A stretch of 64,000 bases of DNA from Hormiphora californensis (taxonomy: Eukaryota > Ctenophora > Tentaculata > Cydippida > Pleurobrachiidae), in contig CM035356.1 of assembly GCA_020137815.1 (NCBI GenBank), positions 2,540,035 to 2,604,034 of the forward strand. The letters are read 5' to 3'. The notes under the pieces were generated by a model that saw only the letters and a program-made list of their open reading frames with translations, did no database searches and was not told the DNA's origin. Both the position numbers and the translations under genes were made by a program. Each line of letters begins with the position of its first letter. Position 1 is the stretch's first letter. Of the stretch, positions 61,432 to 64,000 are shown in pieces.

Positions 61432-63736
61432 TCAACCATCTTGGGGGCACACAACCATCCCAACATCACCATCACAGCTAGACACAGCTGGAGTTGTGGA
61501 ATCTCCACCCACTACTGTGGTGGAGGAGTTAGCTGCGGACTCTCCACACGATCCTCCCTCACCCTCCGTATCCAAGATGAAGATCCCCGTGGCAACGACC
61601 TCCACGACACTCAGTTGACCCTCCATCTCAGCAGATATGGGGATCAACCTGTCCCTGGCACGATGTAGATACACCCAGTGGTCCGATAGCACCAGTCCGG
61701 TGGCCGAGTTATCCTGATTAACACACTTCACTATCGTTGGACGGATACTCTCCAGAGAGGCGTTAGGGTTGACAATAACCATTGAAAGGGGCAGGGCAAC
61801 GTTTGAGAGTTCAGTGAGATCTCCATGGTGATGTTGAAAGTCCGCACAGGATACTTTGTGGATTGCAACCTTGATGGGAGTGTTGGAGATATCAGAGGAG
61901 GTGGATGATTGGGAGGGGTGTTCTGGTATGGAGGGAGGGTCGACAGTGCTGCTACTCTCTGCGACAGAGGAGCTATTACCCCTGCCCTCCCTACTCTTCC
62001 ACCTGATCAACATTTTACACTGGTTCCTCCTGTTCACTTTCATAACACTGGGAACAATATAACACGGTTCTCCATCAACCTGGCAGTGCATGGCCTTTTT
62101 TAACTTTATAACCGCCTTCCGACACTGACATATCCTATACCCGGTTAGTCCTACCTGCATAGCAGCCATTTTAGGAGCGGAAAACAAACCCACCACCTCG
62201 ATGTAACCGTCACCCATATGGGCAGGTCTCATGCCACTGGATATGTGAGAGCCCCACGGGTTGGCCCCACCCGAGTAACTCCGAATGTTTAGAAAGACAA
62301 TACAATGGATCTTTTGCTCTCGTATCCGGTCGGTAAAATCAACACCGTCACACGTCAGCTCCAGATATTTGGAGAGGTTTTTGTATTTTTGTTCAAAGGT
62401 ATCGTAGAGGCCACCCTTGAAATAGACAAACTTGTTGTATACTCGGCTGTTGTACTTCTCAGGCTTTGCCTCTCTCCCCGTGTGAAACTGGTACTGAATA
62501 TGGGCGTCCAGACCAATACCGAAATAATTGTTAAAAATGTTGATTGGCAGTTTGGTTCCCGCTTGCTCGGCTGCTACCACAGATAGATCTTGATCAGTGG
62601 AACCAGTCGGGGTGGAGGCATTCGGGGTGGAGCCAGTAGGTCCATCATCTAGCATGGGTGAGGTAGGGGTAAACAGTTCAGTCTCGGTGTTTTCCACGGA
62701 TATCTCCCATCTATCAAGACACTGAACTGCTGCTTCACTAACCTGCCAGAGTATCTTCTCAATAGGCTCACCTGCATACGCAGCACCCCAATTAAGCACT
62801 CTTGCCAAATCATTGCCAGTGCCCAGGGGCAGTATGGCCACGGGTGGAAGGGTTATAAAGTTCAGTTTGTCCATTTCAGATAAGACCCACCCCACAGTTC
62901 CATCACCCCCACAACACAAGATCCGGAGATTTGGGACGTTTTGGTAGAGCTGCAGGCCCATGGTGGGTCCACCCTCAGTGAGATCAAATACCTGCCGAGG
63001 ATTGAGGAACCACTGAAATGTTCGCATCAACATGACCCCTTCATTACCCCCTGATTTGGGGTTAACAAATACTATCAGGGGTGTTTTGATTGACTGCCCC
63101 GTTGACATTGGTTTGATATGGAAGGGCCTCTTCACCACTGTCTGGTCCTGATGGTGCTCGTGATCCTTTTTCCGGTGGTGGGTACCCCGTTTAGAGGGCC
63201 GGGTTGAGTAACTTATCTTCCGTTTATCAGGTTTCTTGTTACACCGATATACCACCCAGTTAGGTGGAACCACCACACTCTCAAACTCCCCCAGACTACA
63301 GTGATCCTCGATTAGGGTCAGCTGGAAGCAGCTTGTGTGGTAGATATCCTTACACCAGGAACAGTAGACTGCTAACGAAGGATTTGTTGCTCTTACCGCT
63401 GCCCGGTACCCAGCACGATGCCGTCCCCCGGGGTACTGTCTTATTGCACGCCCTACACTTTGTCCCGAATCCCTTCCGTAACAACACCCAATGATGAGGG
63501 GTCCATTGTTCCTTTTTGTGGTTACTCTCCCGGAAGGTAGCTCGACATTTCACGGACAAATCACCCGTACAGTCGTAGTGAATCACTGTCTTACAAGCGG
63601 CACACTTCACCTTCAGCCGCTTATCTCCGCGACTCTTACAATCGTGTTCCGGTGTGATAAGAGCACACATGGCGCCTCCATCGTACTCGTACCAGTAATG
63701 TGCTCCGTTTACAACACCCTCGTTCCATTGTGACAT
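61432..63736 (-). CDS. Diacylglycerol kinase, zeta/iota (type IV)-like, two C1 domains
   Basis: Phosphorylates diacylglycerol to phosphatidic acid at membranes. I model two exons, 63736-63397 and 63371-61432 (759 aa), around a 25-nt intron. First C1-like domain: VNGAHYWYEYDGG, CAACKTVIHYDC and FRESNHKKE, the extended type IV form. Second C1: HHWVLLRKG, CRAC, YCSWCKDIYHTSCF, EDHCSLGEFE. Then VVVPPNWV and a basic stretch. Catalytic domain: PLIVFVNPKSGGNEGV, ILCCGGDGTVGWVL (GGDGT about 266), LPLGTGNDLARVLNWG. Accessory domain: FNNYFGIGLDAHI, EKYNSRVYNKFVY, VDGEPCYIVPS. Unlike human DGK zeta/iota there are no ankyrin repeats; the C-terminal ~160 aa are Ser/Thr-rich and unrecognised. An in-frame stop lies about 50 bp upstream of ATG 63736, but further 5' exons cannot be excluded. 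Confidence 0.92.
63372..63396 (-). other. Candidate 25-nt spliceosomal intron in DGK
   Basis: On the minus strand it begins GTAAGAGCAAC and ends TCGTTAG. Without removal the frame stops 12 codons later (SSLLFLV*). Removing exactly these 25 nt restores the frame and leaves 19 residues between the CRAC and CSWC cysteines of the second C1 domain, the same count as human DGK zeta as I remember it. Confidence 0.65.
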
Positions 63737-64000
63737 TGGTGTTATGACGGTGTCTTCCCCACCGAGTGGACTATCACATGGTGTTCAGAGAGGTGGGTCA
63801 GGGAGCTGGAGATATATCTGTCTCGGTTTACATTCTAAATAGGGGAAGTGGAGAGGGTGAGTATAATTGTACATACGGATAATTAGTAATTACTATTCTA
63901 TGGATGTATGGTACATCCCAATGCTAATAGAAACGAATCAAAAACTATATATTCCAAAATATAAAACTAACAAGAAGGAACGGTTTAGTTCAAAGGAGCA
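63737..64000. other. Upstream flank of DGK
   Basis: AT-rich; includes the presumed 5' UTR or promoter side of DGK. No other feature seen. Confidence 0.4.

Noticed and set aside
63350-63376. DGK as a pseudogene because of the stop after SSLLFLV
   Set aside because: The rest of the kinase is intact and conserved, and a 25-nt GT-AG gap restores the C1 domain with correct spacing; a sequencing indel remains a second option.

Overview
The window is nuclear DNA from an invertebrate animal. The gene set is metazoan: NEK6/7 kinase, p110-type PI 3-kinase, a diacylglycerol kinase of the zeta/iota type, furin-activated matrix metalloproteinases, a lamin-B-receptor-like membrane protein, ABCE1, DDX52 and a mitochondrial SLC25 carrier. 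Spliceosomal GT-AG introns and long (GA)n, (CT)n and (CA)n tracts fit this. The phylum cannot be fixed from the sequence alone; a non-bilaterian such as a sponge or cnidarian is a guess.

Layout. 0.4-6.1 kb: NEK6/7-like kinase on the minus strand, eight exons, with an intronless same-strand carboxylesterase-like gene inside its 3.4-kb intron 4. 6.3-8.3 kb: retroelement remnant and small repeats. 8.9-21.8 kb: a 14-exon LBR-like gene on the minus strand. Its introns hold a plus-strand secreted-protein gene, a 4.5-kb foldback element, an initiator tRNA-Met, and a decayed tandem copy of one exon plus that tRNA. 22.2-25.4 kb: intronless p110 PI3K on the minus strand. 25.5-31.1 kb: two copies of the DDX52 5' region separated by a nest of abutting palindromic elements; only the second copy is a full gene. 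31.3-48.9 kb: 14-exon ABCE1 on the plus strand. Its 10.8-kb intron 8 holds four same-strand, intronless matrix metalloproteinase genes. 49-50.5 kb: a repeat cluster. 50.6-56.1 kb: eight-exon SCaMC-like mitochondrial carrier on the minus strand, with two foldback elements in its introns. 56-61.4 kb: gene-poor and rich in simple repeats, including a 68-unit, 13-bp minisatellite. 61.4-63.7 kb: diacylglycerol kinase on the minus strand, apparently with a 25-nt intron.

How the parts relate. There is no operon logic here. The clear functional group is the MMP array: four related secreted zymogens with a cysteine switch, a furin site and a zinc catalytic domain, two of them without a hemopexin domain. 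ABCE1 (ribosome recycling) and DDX52 (rRNA processing) are neighbouring housekeeping genes on one strand. PI3K and DGK are both lipid-signalling kinases but are about 36 kb apart.

The most unusual material is the mobile DNA. Several foldback elements share internal modules, and several elements sit within about 12 bp of splice sites. One has an 8-bp target duplication that includes the splice donor of an ABCE1 exon.
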